From CAVQAH01 sp963784195 (lineage in GTDB: Bacteria; Acidobacteriota; Vicinamibacteria; Vicinamibacterales; 2-12-FULL-66-21): a stretch of DNA of 64,000 bases. The position numbers and the translations under genes are program-made. The DNA lies in the NCBI GenBank assembly GCA_963784195.1, contig CAWARA010000015.1, forward strand, positions 124,001 to 188,000, written 5' to 3'. The notes beneath the pieces are model-generated. The model was not told where the DNA came from and made no database searches. It saw only the letters and a program-made list of their open reading frames with translations. This document shows, in pieces, positions 43,593 through 52,652 of the stretch; positions within the stretch are counted from its first letter, which is position 1, and each line of letters begins with the position of its first letter.

Positions 43593-44336
43593 ATGTCTGA
43601 ATGGGCCCGCGAGTATTTCGAGCTCGGCTATGCCCAACGGTGGGGGCTCCCGCCCGTAACGGACAGGATCCGGCGGGAGGCGAGCGGCCTCTGGGGTCAC
43701 CTCCAATTACATCCGGGTTCGCGTGTCGTCGACCTAGGTTGCGGCCACGGGCGGCATGCGCTCGCACTGGCGGAACGAGGCGCGGATGTTGTTGGCGTTG
43801 ATTCTGCGGTCGCGCTCCTGAGGCGGGCGCAGCGCCTCAGTTCGGAACTTCGCGTTGATGCTCATTGGGTTCGAGGCGACATGCGCCGCCTGCCCCTTAT
43901 GTCGGTATCCTGTGCCGCTGCCATCTCGATCGATGCCTTCGGCTTCTTTGAAGCGGAGGAGGAAAACGGACGTGTATTGGCCGAAGCCGCCCGCGCCCTG
44001 GTGCCCGGTGGGCGCCTCGGGCTGAAGGTCGTGAATGGAAGCGCGATTCTCGCCAATTTTCGCACCCACGCTCGTGAGGAGCGGGAAGGCACCGTGGTGA
44101 CAATTTCGCGGACGCTGACGCTGGAGCCAGCACGTATGATCGAACGAATTGAGGTGACTGGTTCGAGCCAGAGCGGCCGTTACACGCGGCACCAGCGGCT
44201 CTATCGGCCTGAGGAACTGTGTACGGTCGTGGAGCGTGCTGGTCTTTCCGTCGCAGGTGTTTTCGGGGACGCGCTCGGCGCAGCGTTCGAACCGGCGAGT
44301 TCTCCAACGATATGGATGATCGGGCAGAGGGAGTAA
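43593..44336 (+). CDS. Class I SAM-dependent methyltransferase
   Basis: The 247-residue cytoplasmic protein has the SAM-binding motif I VVDLGCGHGRHALALAERG (near residues 45-63), then VVGVDSAVALLRRAQ, an acidic DAFGFFEAEEENGRVLAEAA post-motif region, and VPGGRLGLKVVN. The C-terminal half contains beta strands likely to shape the substrate site (TRHQRLYRPEELCTVVERAG). The substrate is unknown. The TAA stop shares its last base with the ATG of the next gene, also a methyltransferase but with a signal peptide, suggesting paired action or duplication. Confidence 0.8.
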   Translation: MSEWAREYFELGYAQRWGLPPVTDRIRREASGLWGHLQLHPGSRVVDLGCGHGRHALALAERGADVVGVDSAVALLRRAQRLSSELRVDAHWVRGDMRRLPLMSVSCAAAISIDAFGFFEAEEENGRVLAEAARALVPGGRLGLKVVNGSAILANFRTHAREEREGTVVTISRTLTLEPARMIERIEVTGSSQSGRYTRHQRLYRPEELCTVVERAGLSVAGVFGDALGAAFEPASSPTIWMIGQRE

Positions 44337-45184
44337 TGCGAACCTTTCTCGCGGCGCTCCACGTCGTCCTCTTCGCCGCTCTGTGCCTCGTGCTACCTGT
44401 TGCCGCGCAACAAAAGCCCTCTCCATCGACGCCGTCCCCTGAGCAGCTGAAGACGTACGAGACGTTTCGCGCGTGGTTCTCGAAGCAGCCCGCGGACGTG
44501 CAGAAGGCGACTGATGTCGTCGTATTCCAACGGTATGCGGCGGAGCTGCGATCGCAGGGGATGGGGGACAAGGAAGTCGCTGGCACCATCGAATTACTGA
44601 TGAAGCTTGGTGACCGCGCGGAGGTGGAGTTCTGGAATCGGGTTTTGACCTCCCCGAAGCCGATGTTCAACACGGCGCCGAACGCGTTCCTGGCCGAGAT
44701 GATCAAAGGCGTGAAACCCGGCCGTGCGCTGGACGTCGGCATGGGACAGGGACGCAACACGATATACCTCGCTCAGCGGGGATGGGAGTCGGTGGGATTC
44801 GATCCCGCAGAGCGGGCGGTGGCGGTGGCGCAGGAGCAGGCGACCAAGATCGGCGTCAAGATCACGACGCATATCGCGCGAGTGGAGGACTTCGACTGGG
44901 GAGACGCCTCGTGGGACCTCATCGTCCTCAGCTACGTCGGTGGCCGCGACTTCGCCGGAAAGGTCATGCGCGCGCTGCGCCCGGGCGGCATGGTCGTCGT
45001 CGAGGCCTTTCATCGCGATGCGACCAAGACACGATTGATCGGACCGGCGGTCGTATTCGACACCAACGAACTGCTGCAGCTGTTTCCCGGCCTGCGGGTT
45101 CTTCGGTACGAGGACACGAATGCCGTAGGCGACTTCGGCATGTCAGACACTCGAGTGGTGAGGCTGGCCGCGGTGAAGCCTTGA
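44336..45184 (+). CDS. Class I methyltransferase-like protein with N-terminal signal peptide
   Basis: The 282-residue product starts MRTFLAALHVVLFAALCLVL with cleavage after VAAQ. An N-terminal ~90-residue helical region (EQLKTYETFRAWFSKQPADV, RAEVEFWNRVLTSPKPMFN) precedes a Rossmann methyltransferase domain with ALDVGMGQGRNTIYLAQRG (motif I), GFDPAERAVAVAQEQATKIG and SWDLIVLSYVGGRDFAGKVM. It therefore looks exported, although SAM is a cytoplasmic cofactor. It may act while membrane-anchored on the inner face, or the SAM fold may have another role. Start and stop overlap the upstream methyltransferase (TAATG). Confidence 0.75.
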   Translation: MRTFLAALHVVLFAALCLVLPVAAQQKPSPSTPSPEQLKTYETFRAWFSKQPADVQKATDVVVFQRYAAELRSQGMGDKEVAGTIELLMKLGDRAEVEFWNRVLTSPKPMFNTAPNAFLAEMIKGVKPGRALDVGMGQGRNTIYLAQRGWESVGFDPAERAVAVAQEQATKIGVKITTHIARVEDFDWGDASWDLIVLSYVGGRDFAGKVMRALRPGGMVVVEAFHRDATKTRLIGPAVVFDTNELLQLFPGLRVLRYEDTNAVGDFGMSDTRVVRLAAVKP

Positions 45185-45198
45185 AACACCGGTCACCG

Positions 45199-48100
45199 AT
45201 GCTTGCGCAATTGCGGTTCAGCTTTCTGCTTCCACTCCTCGCGTGGATATGTGCCTCCCCTGAAGGCGCACAAAGGCCTGCTCTCGATTCTGCGAAGACC
45301 GCGACCCTTCGGGTAAGTGAGGGAACGAATCTCGGATTCGACCTTTCCCCTGACGAGCAGTCGATCACGTTCGACCTGCTCGGCCAGCTCTGGCTGATCC
45401 CAGCGTCGGGTGGCGTAGCGCGCCCCATTACGGACGCGGTGCGCGACACCGCCGAGGACCTCGATCCTTCCTTCGCGCCGGATGGCCGGCGAGTGATCTT
45501 TCGGGCGGAGCGAAATGGTCGCACCGGCCTCTGGCTCATGGATATCGAGACCGGAGTGCCGCGCCAGCTCACGCAGGTGCCGAATCCGACGGGCTACGAG
45601 GGGAACGCCGCGTGGTCGCCAGATGGTCGGGTCGTGGCGTTCGCGCGCGGGTTCCCGGACTTCGCCGCCAAACGCCTGCGTAGCGACCTCATGATCCTGG
45701 ACGTTGACTCCGGAAGCTTGCGTGAGGTCTCCATCGCGGGCCTTCCGACGCCAGCGGTGGCTGACCCCTGCTGGTCGCGAAACGGTAAGCGGATCGCATT
45801 TGTCGCGCGCGATGCGCGCGGCGAGGAGGGCGGACGGGTCTGGATCGTCGATGCATCCGGTGGCCAGGCGAGTCCGCTCACGGACGACTCCGTTCGGGCA
45901 CGCGCTCCCGTGCTCTCGCCCGATGGCCGGCGCATGGCGTATTTCGCTCACGATTCCGCCGGTCGCATGCAGGTCTGGGTGCAGGAGATCGCCGGCGTCA
46001 ACGATGCTGACCGCCCGCCAATCCGGTTGACGGATCACACCGACGTCACACCCACGCGGATCCGCTGGTTTCGGGACGGAAGCGCGGTCTTGTACTCTGC
46101 CGACGGCCGGTTGTGGACGGTTGCTGCATCCGGCGGCCAACGCTCGGAGATTCGCTTCAGCGCCAGGCTGTCACTCGACCTCCCGAGTCGCGTGCTCCCA
46201 CCTGCCCGGTTTCCCGAACCGGGTCGACCGGAGCCTGCGCGGGGTTTCATGGGGCTGGCGCTCTCGCCTGATGGACAACGGATTGGAGTGCTCGCCCTTG
46301 GCAAGCTGTGGATCATTCCCGTCGGAGGAAGTCCACGCGCAGTTGCGGATGTGCCGTTCGACGCTACGTCGCTCGGGTGGTCGCCTGACGGCGACGAAGT
46401 CGCATGGTCAGCCGGGATCGCGGATCAGCAGGATCTGTTTGCGATCGATCTGAAGACTGGCGAGACGCGGCGAATCACTGCGCTGCCCGGTCGGGAGGCC
46501 TATCCCTCGTATTCTCCCGATGGCCGCCACCTCGCGTTCGTGCACGCGCAAGGTGACGGCATGCTGCGCGTGGTGGATGCGCGTGCCAGGAACGTCACCG
46601 ATGCCGCTCAGACCCGCGGCCTCGGCTCGATCGGTGTCGACTGGACGAGTCCCCCGCAATGGAGTCCGGAATCGGACGGGCTGCTCGTGACGGGCGCAGC
46701 AAGTCCGAACGAGCCGACCAGCGCGACATTCGTGCCGCTGTCAGGCCAGCGGCAGACGCTCACGCGCTTTCCAGATGCGCCGATCTTTCTGCACTGGACG
46801 CCGAACGGAATCGTATTCGTTCGGCACGACCGGCTCTGGCACGCGTCCTTCGATCGCACAGGGGTACTATCCGACCCGAAGCCGATTGGACGTGACGCGG
46901 CGCTTTACGTGTCGGCATCGCGCAACGGCACGCTGCTCTTCGTCTCCGGCGGAGGATTGCGGGTGCGCTCGCCCGATGGCGTGGAGCAGAGGATAGGCTG
47001 GCCGATTTCCTATACACCACCCGTCGCAGAACCAACGCTGATCCGGAACGCGCGGATCGTTGACGGCACCGGCGGACCGTTGACGGCTCCGCGCGACATT
47101 CTGATCGAGCGCGGACGGATCTCACGGATTGGTCCCGCGGGCAGCCTTTCCACCGAAGGCGTGCACACGATCGACGCCGCAGGCCGCGTCGCGATCCCTG
47201 GGCTGATCGATCTGCACGCCCACGTTTATCGGCCATATCTGCTCCCAGGGTTCTTGTATTTCGGTATCACATCGGTGCGCGATCAAGGGGCTTCGATGGC
47301 TCCTCTTGTAGCTTATTCAGATGCATTCGCTGCGGGCGCGCTTCCAGGCCCCCGAGTCGGCTACGGTGGCTTTCAGTTCTATAGCGACTGGCCGCTCGAT
47401 GATGAGCAGGGGCGCGGGATCGAGCCGGAGGCGGATCCTGACCATGTCCTGCGAGCCGTAACGTTGGCCGAGGCGTTCGGTGCGCAGCACATCAAGACGC
47501 GAACGTTCAGGCGCTGGGACATCAATGCCCGCATGATCGCAGAGGCCCATCGCCGCGGGATGCGCGCGACCGGGCATTGCGCGCACCAGTTGCCGCTGAT
47601 CGCGGCCGGCATGGGCGCGAAGGAACATATCGGCCTCTGTGAGACACGCGGCGACACCTATCTGTACGACGATCTGATTCAACTGTTTCGAGCCGCCAAC
47701 ATCGGTGTCGTGCCCACGATCACCTATGTGGACTTCGCGGTGCGGCTCAACGAGCGGCCGGCGCTGATCGACGACGATGAGGAGCTTGCCCGGTTTCTGC
47801 CGGAACGGGAGGCTTTTGCCTGGATGCTCAAACTCAGCCAGGCCGCCCGCCAGGAATGGGCCGAGGACGTCAAGCGTGCCCGCGAAGCAACCGCGAAATT
47901 GTCACGTGCCGGCGTGACCATCGGCACCGGAACCGACATCTGGCAGGTTCCGACGGGCGTCCACATGGAACTGGAGCAGTTGGTCGCCGCGGGTTTGACT
48001 CCCGCGCAGGCGATTCGGGCCGCCACAGCCGATGCCGCACGGATACTGGGTGCGGACAAGGATCTCGGCACGATCGAGGCGGGAAAATGGGCCGATCTGG

Positions 48101-48219
48101 TGCTCCTGGACGCCGATCCGCTGGTCGATATCCGCAACACGCGACGGATCTGGCGCGTGGTGCACGATGGCCGGGTGGTTGATCGAACAGCCATACTCGC
48201 GTCGGTCAAACCACGATAG
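45199..48219 (+). CDS. Secreted TolB-like beta-propeller fused to an amidohydrolase
   Basis: The product of about 1006 residues has a signal peptide (LRFSFLLPLLAWICASPEGA), then PD40/TolB-type blades (FDLSPDEQSITFDLL, SFAPDGRRVIFRAE, AWSPDGRVVAFARG, SYSPDGRHLAFVH). From about residue 610 an imidazolonepropionase-like amidohydrolase domain starts (TLIRNARIVDGTGGPLTAPR) and shows the metal-binding HxH in PGLIDLHAHVY, histidines in GHCAHQLPL and KEHIGL, and the aspartate in GTGTDIWQVP. Such fusions act on cyclic amides or peptides; the substrate is unknown. It follows the exported methyltransferase by 14 bases. Confidence 0.85.
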   Translation: MLAQLRFSFLLPLLAWICASPEGAQRPALDSAKTATLRVSEGTNLGFDLSPDEQSITFDLLGQLWLIPASGGVARPITDAVRDTAEDLDPSFAPDGRRVIFRAERNGRTGLWLMDIETGVPRQLTQVPNPTGYEGNAAWSPDGRVVAFARGFPDFAAKRLRSDLMILDVDSGSLREVSIAGLPTPAVADPCWSRNGKRIAFVARDARGEEGGRVWIVDASGGQASPLTDDSVRARAPVLSPDGRRMAYFAHDSAGRMQVWVQEIAGVNDADRPPIRLTDHTDVTPTRIRWFRDGSAVLYSADGRLWTVAASGGQRSEIRFSARLSLDLPSRVLPPARFPEPGRPEPARGFMGLALSPDGQRIGVLALGKLWIIPVGGSPRAVADVPFDATSLGWSPDGDEVAWSAGIADQQDLFAIDLKTGETRRITALPGREAYPSYSPDGRHLAFVHAQGDGMLRVVDARARNVTDAAQTRGLGSIGVDWTSPPQWSPESDGLLVTGAASPNEPTSATFVPLSGQRQTLTRFPDAPIFLHWTPNGIVFVRHDRLWHASFDRTGVLSDPKPIGRDAALYVSASRNGTLLFVSGGGLRVRSPDGVEQRIGWPISYTPPVAEPTLIRNARIVDGTGGPLTAPRDILIERGRISRIGPAGSLSTEGVHTIDAAGRVAIPGLIDLHAHVYRPYLLPGFLYFGITSVRDQGASMAPLVAYSDAFAAGALPGPRVGYGGFQFYSDWPLDDEQGRGIEPEADPDHVLRAVTLAEAFGAQHIKTRTFRRWDINARMIAEAHRRGMRATGHCAHQLPLIAAGMGAKEHIGLCETRGDTYLYDDLIQLFRAANIGVVPTITYVDFAVRLNERPALIDDDEELARFLPEREAFAWMLKLSQAARQEWAEDVKRAREATAKLSRAGVTIGTGTDIWQVPTGVHMELEQLVAAGLTPAQAIRAATADAARILGADKDLGTIEAGKWADLVLLDADPLVDIRNTRRIWRVVHDGRVVDRTAILASVKPR

Positions 48220-48293
48220 AGTGAAGATCGCCACGGGAACATCGCCGTTGTCGCGGTGTCAGATCCCATCAGGGTCTAACTCCGAGGTGTCAT

Positions 48294-48464
48294 GTGACTG
48301 CACACACTCTGACCAATGAGGGAGGCAGGCGCGCCACGGTCCGTCGAAGGGGCCGGAATGGACTGCTTCAGCTGGGCTGGTGGCATTTCTGGTTCCTGAT
48401 CAGCATCCTCGGTGGGATGCTTGCGCTGGCGGCAATGGTTTTCTTCATCGATTTCTTGTACTGA
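48294..48464 (+). CDS. Possible 56-residue single-helix membrane protein
   Basis: GTG 48,294 opens a short frame with a basic N-terminal half (GGRRATVRRRGRNGL) and a C-terminal helix (LGWWHFWFLISILGGMLALA, then MVFFIDFLY). GAGGT lies about 10 bases upstream. The positive-inside charge and strong helix suggest a genuine small membrane protein ahead of the 222-residue membrane protein gene. It has no recognised relatives. Confidence 0.4.
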   Translation: MTAHTLTNEGGRRATVRRRGRNGLLQLGWWHFWFLISILGGMLALAAMVFFIDFLY

Positions 48465-48530
48465 CACGGTCAGCTTCTGCTCTGCCCTCTGCTTCTGCCA
48501 GCGGCATGTCGGCTCGGAGTGGGGTGAGCC

Positions 48531-49199
48531 ATGTTCGTCGGACACTACGGCCCCAGCTTCCTGGCGAAACGCCTCGCCCCACAGATTCCGCTGTGGATTC
48601 TCTTTATTGCTGTCCAGCTCCTCGACGTGTTTTGGTCGATCTTCGTCTTCCTTGGGATTGAGCGCGTCAGGATCGTTCCCGGGTTCACGAAGACGAACGC
48701 GTTGGATCTCTATTACATGCCGTACACGCACAGTCTTCCCGGCGCCCTGGGCTGGGCTGTGGCAGCGGCAGTAGTCTGGCGGCTGATTGCGGGCCCGCGA
48801 GGGGGCGCCGCGTTGGTCGGGGCAGCAGTGTTTTCCCACTGGCCGCTCGATCTGATCGTTCACCGGCCGGACCTCGCGCTCTACGATGACGCAGCCAAGG
48901 TGGGCCTGGGATTGTGGGACTACCCGTACGTAACGCTCGTCGTCGAGGCGGCCTTGCTCCTCGGGGCGATGGCAGTCTACCTGGCGGCATCGCGGCCGCT
49001 CACCAGTCGGGCGCGCTACGCGATGCCAGCGTTTGGCGTGGCGATTCTCCTGATGCAGGCGGGCATGGCTTTCGGTCCGCCACCGCCATCGGACCGCGCC
49101 ATGGCCGCAACCGCGCTGACCGCCTACACCTTGATCGCCGCATCGATCGCGTGGCTCGAGCGTGGCAGGACCGCTGAAGCAGGGACGCTCCGCTCTTGA
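48531..49199 (+). CDS. Multi-pass membrane protein, possibly YdjM/metal-dependent-hydrolase-like
   Basis: The 222-residue protein starts MFVGHYGPSFLAKRLAPQIP and has about six membrane segments (LWILFIAVQLLDVFWSIFVF, ALGWAVAAAVVWRLIAG, LVVEAALLLGAMAVYLAAS, LTAYTLIAASIAWL). GHYGPSF, YTHSLPG and SHWPLDLIVHRPDLALY place histidines and aspartates near the membrane face, as in YdjM-type proteins, but the family match is from memory. The function is unknown. The stop overlaps a TTG of the next frame; the next gene more likely starts at 49,232. Confidence 0.6.
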   Translation: MFVGHYGPSFLAKRLAPQIPLWILFIAVQLLDVFWSIFVFLGIERVRIVPGFTKTNALDLYYMPYTHSLPGALGWAVAAAVVWRLIAGPRGGAALVGAAVFSHWPLDLIVHRPDLALYDDAAKVGLGLWDYPYVTLVVEAALLLGAMAVYLAASRPLTSRARYAMPAFGVAILLMQAGMAFGPPPPSDRAMAATALTAYTLIAASIAWLERGRTAEAGTLRS

Positions 49200-49231
49200 C
49201 ACGCCGTTCACATGCTAGGGTAGTGACGCTT

Positions 49232-49672
49232 ATGGTTCATCTCGTTGGCGGCCTGGCACTCCTTCTGTGCGCCCTGTTCACCGGAGCCGCAATCTACATC
49301 AACGTCGCCGAGCATCCCGCCAGACTGTCGTGTGGGACCGAGGCCGCTGCTCGCCAATGGATACCCAGCTACAAGCGCGCTGCGAAAATGCAAGCCACGC
49401 TGGCCATTTCTGCGGCAGTGACGGGAGTCGTCACGTGGCTCCACGGAGAGGGGATCGCGTGGTTGTGGGGCGGGCTCCTGATTCTCGCGGTCGTGCCCTT
49501 TACGCTCGCGATCATCAAGCCGACGAACGACCGCTTGCTGGCTCCAGGTCGGGACCTGGCCTCCGCCGAGACCCGGCAGTTGCTTGAACGGTGGGGCCGG
49601 TTGCACGCTGTCCGCAGTGTCCTCGGCCTCGCCGCGTCGCTCGTGTACGTCTATGGCGTCATGAACCTATAG
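49232..49672 (+). CDS. DUF1772-like integral membrane protein
   Basis: The product of about 146 residues has four helices (LVGGLALLLCALFTGAAIYI, ATLAISAAVTGVVTWL, WLWGGLLILAVVPFTLAII, VLGLAASLVYVYGVMNL). INVAEHPARL and WIPSYKRAAKMQ agree with the DUF1772/anthrone-oxygenase-like family, whose bacterial roles are unknown. ATG 49,232 was chosen over TTG 49,196 because it starts at the first helix and follows AGGG. It lies 32 bases after the preceding membrane-protein gene. Confidence 0.65.
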   Translation: MVHLVGGLALLLCALFTGAAIYINVAEHPARLSCGTEAAARQWIPSYKRAAKMQATLAISAAVTGVVTWLHGEGIAWLWGGLLILAVVPFTLAIIKPTNDRLLAPGRDLASAETRQLLERWGRLHAVRSVLGLAASLVYVYGVMNL

Positions 49673-49853
49673 GCCACGCGCTTCGCAGCCATCCCGTTCC
49701 CCTAGCTCCCGCGACGGAACGAGCTCCTTCGTGTCCGCCGGAGTGCGGCGTAAGCGAATCGTCCTGAAATACGGGCCTCCCTGTCGAGCGGCCGCAATGG
49801 GCGTTTTACCCGCATGCTAGAATCCCGCTGCGCAACAGCTACTGAGGAGCGAC

Positions 49854-50934
49854 ATGTCTGTGCTGGTCTCACGGCTGACGATAGCGACGGCCGTTACCTG
49901 GCTGGCCACTTCTCTGACCCTGCCTGCAGCGATCTTCGCTCAGACTGCACCCCAACAGACCGACACCACGCGTGGCCTCCGCATCCAGTGGGCCGACGGA
50001 AGGAGCACCACCACACCGCTGCGGCCGTCGGGCGGCATGTGGACCGGGGTTTTTCCGAGAATCAAGGGCGCCGACACGTCGAGAAACGGCTCGCCGCTCA
50101 TTCGGATTGACTTGAGATATGTCGTCGACGCCCCCGACGTCGTCGTAACCGTCATGCTCGTGTATGGACGGACCAACAGCAGCGAGGTAAAGGTTGCGAT
50201 CGTTCGAGTCTCGTCCGACGCGCCGGTCGAGGTGAGCGCTCTGCGCGACTATGGCGTCGAGCCGATCGTGTTATCCCTCGTGCCGATCCCAGTCGCGGTG
50301 ACCTTTTCGCCGAATGTGATCAGCGCCTCGGCGCAACTGGTGGCGCGTGCTGAACCGGTCGGATCGAACGCAGCGGCCTATCGACTGATCATCAGCAACC
50401 AGTCTTCTCACGGGCTGATGTGGTTTCAATTCAAAGCCTATCGCGGCGCAAAACCGATCTCTGGCCGCCCGAGGGGGCGTCGTAATCTCCCACTCGTGCT
50501 GCCGAACGCCGAGTACACCTTCGAGCTTGCGGCTGGCACCGGATTCGCGCCGGAGCGCCTCTGAGGATTCGTTCCAACCGGTCGATCGGATCGAAATTAC
50601 TTCCGTCATGTGGCAGGATGGCCTCGTCGAGGGGGACCCTGAGCCAGCCGAGCAACACGCTCGGTCCGACAGCGCCAAGGCATCGCAGCTCAGGACAGTG
50701 CTGACTGCGTTGCGCACCTCACGCGACAGTCCGACCACACTTCGTTCCCAGATCGAGCGCTTGTCGACTCCAGATCTCGAGGTGCAGCAGTTCAGAGCCG
50801 CCTTGCTTGCAGACCTCGATGCCCTCGAGCGCACGCAGCGTTCCACGAACGATCAGGACTTCGAGACGTGGTTGGCGCAGAACATCACCGAATGCCGGCA
50901 GTGGCTGGACCGGATCGTCCTGCCCAAGTCCTGA
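49854..50934 (+). CDS. Secreted protein, function unknown (one frame break)
   Basis: The first frame (49,854-50,564) has a signal peptide (ATAVTWLATSLTLPAAIFAQ) and beta-rich sequence (GGMWTGVFPRIKGADTS, NAAAYRLIISNQSSHGLMWF). Between 50,515 and 50,560 the logical continuation moves by +1 into SEDSFQPVDRIEITSVMWQD, followed by a helical tail ending TWLAQNITECRQWLDRIVLP. The total length, 1081 bases, equals 360 codons plus one base, so one inserted base explains the break and the gene would encode about 359 residues. No named family is recognised. Confidence 0.5.
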
Positions 50935-50955
50935 CCGAAGCCAACTGCGCCTGCG

Positions 50956-51098
50956 CTCCATGGAACGGCGGACGTGCGGACGTGCTAACGTGCGGGCGTG
51001 CTAACGTGCTGACGTCCTGACGTGCATCGCACCAGGCACGTTGCACGTCGCACGTGACAAGCAGCACGTCGGCCGTAGCACGTCGCACTTAGCACGTA
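50956..51098. repeat. Long phased stutter palindrome (8-bp units)
   Basis: The left half repeats GTGCGGAC/GTGCTAAC/GTGCTGAC. The right half repeats GGCACGTT/GCACGTCG/AGCACGTC, its approximate reverse complement, about a centre near 51,025. It could fold into a long imperfect hairpin. It lies directly upstream of the next gene. Confidence 0.75.
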
Positions 51099-51103
51099 GC
51101 CTG

Positions 51104-51511
51104 ATGAAGCCCATGGCTCATGTCATTTCATTCAAGACGGCGAGATTCGACGCGTCGAAGGAACCGCCGAACCGGATCAACCCGATCGCCGGCCAAAGTG
51201 TCCTCGTGTGGCTTCGACAGGAATTGTTATCGGCCGGGTATAAGTCGACTGAACCGGACACGGAGGATTGGGGCTGGTATGTCGATGTCGAAGGTGGAGG
51301 CGCATCGTATCTTGTCGGCGCAAGCGGTGACGCGGAAGCGTCGACGGCGGACATCGAGTGGACCCTCCAGATCGACAAGGTGCGTTCGATGAAAGACCGG
51401 CTTCTGGGCCGGAACAAGATGGCTTCGGATGATCCGCTGTCAGCGCTCGTCGAGAGCCTCATCCGCGCAGACAGCAGGATTGAAGAGATCTCGGTCGATA
51501 GGGACGGCTAA
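51104..51511 (+). CDS. Small conserved-looking hypothetical protein
   Basis: The product of about 135 residues starts MKPMAHVISFKTARFDASKE; ATG 51,113 is an alternative. It contains INPIAGQSVLVWLRQELLSA, EDWGWYVDVEGGGASYLVGA, ADIEWTLQIDKVRSMKDRLL and a C-terminal ALVESLIRADSRIEEISVDR. The alternating strands and helices suggest a compact cytoplasmic alpha/beta fold. The upstream open frame is rejected because it lies in the stutter repeat. Function is unknown. Confidence 0.55.
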   Translation: MKPMAHVISFKTARFDASKEPPNRINPIAGQSVLVWLRQELLSAGYKSTEPDTEDWGWYVDVEGGGASYLVGASGDAEASTADIEWTLQIDKVRSMKDRLLGRNKMASDDPLSALVESLIRADSRIEEISVDRDG

Positions 51512-51647
51512 CGACATCGGCGGCGTTCCGGATCTCGCGGTATAACATCCGTGTTTCCTGATCCGGTTTGTGACGAGATCGAGAAACGGCTGTGAGGGAG
51601 CAGTTGTCTCACGCTTGCGCGTCAGCACGGCCCGACGAACTCCCGGA

Positions 51648-51725
51648 ACGATCGCGACGGCCACGACGATCACGACGCCGGAAACAGTGACGTCGCGAGC
51701 GTTGCGGCCGTCGCGATCGTTGCTA
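51648..51725. repeat. Stutter palindrome of the GATCGCGACGGCCACGACGA type, copy 1
   Basis: It starts GATCGCGACGGCCACGACGA, has a centre near GGAAACAGTG, and ends GTTGCGGCCGTCGCGATCG, which is complementary to the left arm. A relative begins with the same 21 bases, apart from one change, at about 61,508. Confidence 0.7.
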
Positions 51726-51752
51726 GCGCCGTCAGGTCGTCGCAAATCGAGT

Positions 51753-51977
51753 GACGCGGGAATCTACCTGTCCGAGGGCGACCAGGGCCAACCTGGAACC
51801 TGGGTGTGGATTGGCGTCAGCGACGTTGAGGCCTTGCACGAAGAGCTCAAGGCGAAGGGTGCCACGATCCTCCATCCTCCGGAGAGTTTTCCATGGGCGT
51901 GCGAGATGAAGGTCGCCGACCCCGACGGGCACGTGCTGCGCTTCGGGTCGGATCCGCTCGAAGATTCTGGGTCGTGA
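51753..51977 (+). pseudogene. 5'-truncated VOC (glyoxalase/bleomycin-resistance) protein
   Basis: Only the C-terminal half of a VOC-superfamily domain is coded: GTWVWIGVSDVEALHEELKA, GATILHPPESFPWACEMKVA and DPDGHVLRFGSDP. The matching N-terminal beta-alpha-beta module is missing; upstream sequence in this frame is the stutter palindrome. The gene appears to have lost its 5' half at or beside that repeat. Confidence 0.6.
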
Positions 51978-52025
51978 GCACCATGTGGCCCTGCACGATG
52001 CTCCGACAGAGGCGAAGCGACGACG

Positions 52026-52652
52026 ATGGGACATGTGTTCACGCGAGTAGCCGGTTACGGCGTCCGTTTGTTGCCTGAGCCCGGTACATCGTTGTCGGCA
52101 ATTGAAACGCCAACGGCCGTCCGCATCCGTACCGACGGGGAACCGGAGTCCACGATCTCGATCGACTCCGCGAGGCGCGCGCTCGGCAACCAGGCATCCA
52201 TCTTTGAAGCGGGAATTGAGCTGACTGCCGGCCCTGGCGCCTCTGCGTGGCAGCTCGAGACCAGCGTGTTCACGTGCGACTGGCCGCGCGATCTCGAGCT
52301 CGTGGTTCCTCACGAGGCACCCGATCCTCCTTTCTACCTCCTCGGACCGGGCGAGATGTCGATTTGGATCAACGGCCCTGTGCCCCGAGACCGGACTCCG
52401 ACTTCGGAGAAGTTTCGATCTGCGGGACAATCTGTTCGCAAGACAGGTCGCACGGGTGACGCCGAATGGATTGACGTCTCATACGAACACGACGGCGAAT
52501 CGTGGATGCAGCGGTACCATTTCGTTCCATGGACCAGCCGTGAAGTGCTCGTTGCCGTTGTCCAGTCCCTCGATCGCGAAGGGCCGCCGGATTTCGTCGC
52601 GAAGTTCATCGCCTCGATACGTGAGACGCGTGACGCCGACCATGGATTCTGA
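52026..52652 (+). CDS. Hypothetical protein
   Basis: The 208-residue protein starts MGHVFTRVAGYGVRLLPEPG. It has no signal peptide or membrane segment and is mostly beta-strand (STISIDSARRAL, ELVVPHEAPDPPFYLLGPGE, EWIDVSYEHDGESWMQRYHF, EVLVAVVQSL), ending with a helix (PDFVAKFIASIRETRDA). No known motif is seen. Its end overlaps the start of the acetyltransferase gene by 11 bases in another frame, suggesting coupling. Confidence 0.55.
   Translation: MGHVFTRVAGYGVRLLPEPGTSLSAIETPTAVRIRTDGEPESTISIDSARRALGNQASIFEAGIELTAGPGASAWQLETSVFTCDWPRDLELVVPHEAPDPPFYLLGPGEMSIWINGPVPRDRTPTSEKFRSAGQSVRKTGRTGDAEWIDVSYEHDGESWMQRYHFVPWTSREVLVAVVQSLDREGPPDFVAKFIASIRETRDADHGF

Noticed and set aside
48276..49211. 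311-codon minus-strand open frame
   Set aside because: Antisense to a clear membrane-protein gene; composition is low-complexity and charged.
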